Source: Malaya genurostris (taxonomy: Eukaryota; Arthropoda; Insecta; Diptera; Culicidae). From it: 64,000 nucleotides of DNA. The translations under genes and the position numbers were made by a program. Of this stretch, positions 60,720 to 64,000 are shown piece by piece. Below the pieces are notes generated by a model that saw only the letters and a list, made by a program, of their open reading frames with translations, was not told where the DNA came from and ran no database searches. The stretch lies in NCBI RefSeq assembly GCF_030247185.1, contig NC_080572.1, forward strand, positions 184,230,866 through 184,294,865, written 5' to 3'. The number at the start of each line of letters is the position of its first letter. Position 1 is the stretch's first letter.

Positions 60720-61180
60720 TTTTATCGATTTTTCCCCCACTAAATTTGTGAAAATCGGTCAAGTCATCGCTGAGGAAGGTAAGTTCGTTCTGTTTAAGAG
60801 TTTGTCACCACTATTTCCAGTGCTTTCAGAACCGAAAATCAGGGACTGGTATAGCCGGAATGGATGTGTTTGAGGAACCGATTTGAGTCCTCCCCGATCA
60901 GATGGTATTATTGGTATTAATTATAACAAGTGTTATGATTTTGTTATGTGCATTTGATCGGGTCAGCAATCACATTTTTTCGTGCTTTGCATCAGCGCTC
61001 TGTATAACTGCTTGAAATTTTCAATACTCTTCATCCTGTGATTCCGGAACCAGAAGTCGGATCCAGATGAAATTCATTCATTTGAATCTAAGTTTATGAA
61101 AATCGGTCACGCTATCTTTAAGAAAAGTGAGTATGTAATCTCCAAGAAAAGTTAGTACACATATTTTCGTTTTTTTAACT
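60720..61180 (-). repeat. Dispersed 157-bp-period repeat fragment
   Basis: Reversed units: 'gtgaaaatcggtcaagtcat', 'ttccggaaccagaagtcgga', 'gaatctaagtttatgaaaatcgg' (each shortened here). No start palindrome is seen. Confidence 0.6.
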
Positions 61181-61384
61181 TTATACCTGTTAAGTAAATC
61201 CTAGTTGAACTAATTTGGCCATATCACTTTTTGTGAGATTTCTGATACTATTTGAACACTTTTTCGAAAAAACGTTTATGCAATCCTTGTAGGAGCTATT
61301 CGTGTTGCAATTCTTTCTGCACTTATCTGTCTACTAGAATTGAACGAGTAGGTAATTTCTTAAACCAGAACCGTTCGCAATCTA

Positions 61385-61680
61385 AAGTAAAAAACTTTTA
61401 CCAGTACCCGACCCGAACCCGAGAATAATTTTTCCTCCGAACTCAAATCCGACCCGTTCCCGACCCGAATCCGAAAAAAAATCCAGGGTTTGAATACCCG
61501 AAACCCGACCAAGTTTTTGAACCCGAACCCGACCCGTACCCTTTGAAAATTTAAAAGTCGTCACCCGTACCCGTCAAACATAGTTTTTCAGAACCCAAAC
61601 CCGACCAATACTCATTGGGTTCGGGTTCGGGGTACAAATATCCGAAACCCAACAACCCAAGCAACAATTGTTTTGCTAGC
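61385..61680 (-). repeat. GGGTTCGGGTCGGG minisatellite
   Basis: On the plus strand an irregular array of ACCCGACCCGAACCCG, later turning to GGGTTCGGGTTCGG near 61617, so the end can fold back. It is related to the arrays of the hAT-like element at 21523..24742, but no TAGAGATGG end was found. Confidence 0.8.
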
Positions 61681-62514
61681 TTATTTGTGACTAGTTTGCA
61701 ACCAGAAATTTGAGTTATTGTTACTAATATCTAAGCACTTACGTGACTCAAAAAGTGCAGTTTCTACTAGTTTCTATGTCGGTTAAAAGTAAGTTGTCGT
61801 TACGTTGTAATGCCATACTGAAATAACTTATCTTCCAAAACTTGAAAATAATTTATTTTTAAGTAAACTAGTTGAAACTTTGTTGCCATCGACATTATAA
61901 ACATTGAATGAATCCATAATGTTTTTCTATCTACAATAAAAAGACAGTGTAGTACTTGAAATTACAAATTTGATGCAAGGTACAAATTTCACATCGATTT
62001 CAAAACTATCGAGCGAAATTCAATTTTAATTAACTGTTCTTTATGCGCCTTCGATCAAAATCTGTTTATGAAGATATGAACAATAAACAATGAAAAACCC
62101 TTATGTTCAGAATGCTCAAAATTAATCGAAGTAGAGTGATTTCTCATTATTTTAAATTCATATATCATGATAATTGTAATATCACAATCGATGTTTAATC
62201 TCTATATTGTTTTCTTTGAGTTCATAATAGTGCATAGAACAAAAAGGACCAGTTTTAAAAAAAGTAATATCCTGGTTTTATTTATGTTTTATACACTTCT
62301 TGCGACTCCATAGTGTGATCGCCATATTCAAGCCAACAAAAGTTTTTTAGGTTGCATTTCCGTTATCATTATATTGGGAAAACCTACCGATAGCTATCTG
62401 AATCAATGCAGAAATGGTATGTTATAATCTTATAATATTTAAGTTATTGTTACATCAATTCATCGTAACGATTTACATACACGCTTACGTATTTATGATG
62501 GTTTCGCAACCTTT
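61681..62514. other. No gene seen
   Basis: AT-rich, unassigned. Confidence 0.45.
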
Positions 62515-63004
62515 TTTCTACTAGTAGCTAAAACCATAGGGGTGATTAAAGATATGTTAGAATCAAGTAACGGTAACTTACAAATGATAGCTAGTTCAAT
62601 GTTTATGTTATGAAGAAACACTGCCGTCACCTTGTTTCAACCAGCATAACATAAAAAACATGTTCGTGCTCTTGTTGCAGCATAGTTGGGTTAAATGGTA
62701 TCAGAACTAGTTACAGGTTGCTAATATTGGAGTCAAATAAACTTATTTTCAACTAGTAGCTAGTTGTTATTAAAGATATGTTTGGATTAAGTAACGATAG
62801 CTTATAATTTATAATTAATTCAATATGACAAAAAGATGTGGTGATTTGAAACCTAAATAACTATTTCGTAACTAGTTATGTTATGAAGCAACATTGATGT
62901 CACCTTGTTTTAACCAGTGTAACATAAAAAACATATTCGTGCTCTTATTGCAACTAAGTTTAGATTTAGTCGCATCAGAACTAGTTGCGGATTGCTACTT
63001 GGGA
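62515..63004. repeat. Diverged tandem repeat, period about 225-275 bp
   Basis: Both units contain, in order, 'attaaagatatgtt', 'aagtaacg(g/a)ta', 'tgttatgaag(a/c)aacact/att', 'caccttgttt(c/t)aacca', 'taacataaaaaacat' and 'atcagaactagtt'. Confidence 0.7.
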
Positions 63005-63007
63005 ATT

Positions 63008-63286
63008 CTACCATCTCTTGTTTTTCATTTTAGTGTCACTTATTTCTGACTGAAAATTAGTATTCTTCCATATAGCAAAATGTGTTGATACCGAGGCACG
63101 TTTCTGTTCGACAGGTATATTTGTGTCAGCCAGCTGTTTCTTTAAGTTTTCTTTTGGTTCTTGACAGCGGCTCGGACACCAGTGCCTAACCTTTCCTTCA
63201 CTCAAATGGTCTTTTCTTAGCTGATCGAAGCAACGATTTTCGCGGACGTTGTTTATTGTACGCACTGATAGGCAAATTACTACCAA
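63008..63286 (-). CDS. Possible terminal coding exon, unrecognised
   Basis: A minus-strand frame of about 85 hydrophilic codons (for example KVRHWCPSRCQEPKENLKKQ) ends at a stop at 63008. Upstream on that strand are two possible acceptors, TATTATTTCAG near 63301 and TTTGCCTATCAG near 63267. The composition (Lys/Arg/Glu/Asn, few hydrophobics) is more protein-like than neighbouring frames. There is no domain I can name, and a transposon relic is equally possible. Confidence 0.2.
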   Translation of the reverse strand: MVVICLSVRTINNVRENRCFDQLRKDHLSEGKVRHWCPSRCQEPKENLKKQLADTNIPVEQKRASVSTHFAIWKNTNFQSEISDTKMKNKRW

Positions 63287-64000
63287 ATAAAACCAACACC
63301 TGAAATAATAGAACGAGGGTTAATTCCTGGTAAAACTTTGTCGATTAGAAAATTAAATTCTGCTAAGTTACCGAAGATTAACTATTCTTTGTCTTGTTAT
63401 TAGAATTTAATGAACGAATAACGAGCACACTAATTTGTCAAAAATTAAAATTTTAGGCATGGATGCAAAAATGTAGCCTTTGTAATTCACCCCTTCTTAC
63501 ACATTTCTTCATTGCGTGCACCATGATAGTACTACTGTTTAGTTCATCTTTAACATAAATCATTCCGCGTGACCAAAACGTGCGGTCAAGTTTGAATGCG
63601 ATAGCCAACACAAATCAATAATTCGAATGATAAGTAAGCTATCGCCATATCGTTTATTCGGTTCAAACGAATCGTAAAACGCTACTTTGCACAGAGAAGA
63701 CAGCTCAGTTACAACAAACCAATACTTGTGGCGTTACTATTTTGGATCATGGAAAGAAAGAAATAAACCAAAAAAAAATAGTGCCGTACTTTCTGATAAG
63801 AAGTACTGCCGCCAAAACAGGAGCACGCGTGCATGTACTTACGCTCACGAATAGCATTTTGTTCGTTTGGAAAGGAAGCGAGGAAAGCAAAACCTCGTAC
63901 GTACAAGAAGTCGTGGGAAAATGTCGTTGAACCGGTCAAACTGCGAAATAATGGCAGAATACTTTCTTCGTACCAGATCAATGACCTCCCCGACTTCTTC
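63287..64000. other. No gene seen to the window edge
   Basis: Two overlapping opposite ORFs (63709..63981 minus, 63742..63930 plus) show nothing recognisable. Confidence 0.4.

Overview
The window looks like a mosquito nuclear genome, most likely an Aedes-type culicine. It is AT-rich and dominated by transposable elements. It carries Tc1/mariner relatives of the DD37D, DD37E, DD41D and DD34D types, tRNA-derived SINEs, TIR elements and short MITEs. One very abundant dispersed repeat contributes more than a dozen blocks. Only one host gene is convincing, and its introns are tens of kilobases long. Species assignment is inference from repeat style and was not verified.

Host gene: on the minus strand, a DNA-binding-domain exon of a nuclear receptor (20663..20929) reads as the ecdysone-regulated receptor E78 (Eip78C, NR1E). 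A candidate first coding exon lies 23.4 kb upstream at 44292..44697. Its donor phase fits the acceptor of the DNA-binding exon exactly. An Inr/DPE-like core promoter (A+1 at 45031) lies 334 bp before the ATG. The ligand-binding-domain exons are not visible and probably lie beyond the left edge. So 1..20662 is probably a downstream intron, 20930..44291 an upstream intron, and 45032..64000 5' flank, possibly with alternative upstream exons (a candidate at 53576..53623).

Layout, left to right: 1..5.5 kb holds the dispersed repeat with a 1-kb TIR element, a hAT MITE, a foldback and a CA microsatellite. 5.9..6.35 kb is a mariner relic, and 6.7..7.8 kb is a GC-richer unique block. 9..15 kb holds dispersed repeat, SINEs and MITEs. 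15.8..17.0 kb is an ORF1-only retroelement and 18.8..19.35 kb a tandem repeat. 20.6 kb is the E78 exon. 21.5..24.7 kb is a hAT-like element with two G-rich minisatellites and nested insertions. 26.5..31.5 kb holds dispersed repeat and three more elements. 33.6..34.6 kb is a complete-ended mariner. 37.0..38.7 kb is a DD41D transposon split by a second ORF1-only retroelement. 40.0..41.1 kb is a DD37E transposon, 43.2..44.1 kb a perfect 459-bp tandem duplication, and 44.3..45.0 kb the E78 5' end. 46..64 kb holds MITEs, hAT-like ends, DD37E and mariner relics and diverged tandem repeats.

No working transposase, CRISPR array, rRNA or intact tRNA gene was found. The most unusual items are the two TSD-flanked ORF1-only retroelements (comparable to a 'half-LINE'), the perfect 459-bp duplication beside the E78 first exon, the hAT element built around G-rich arrays, and the dispersed element with internal units of about 157 bp.
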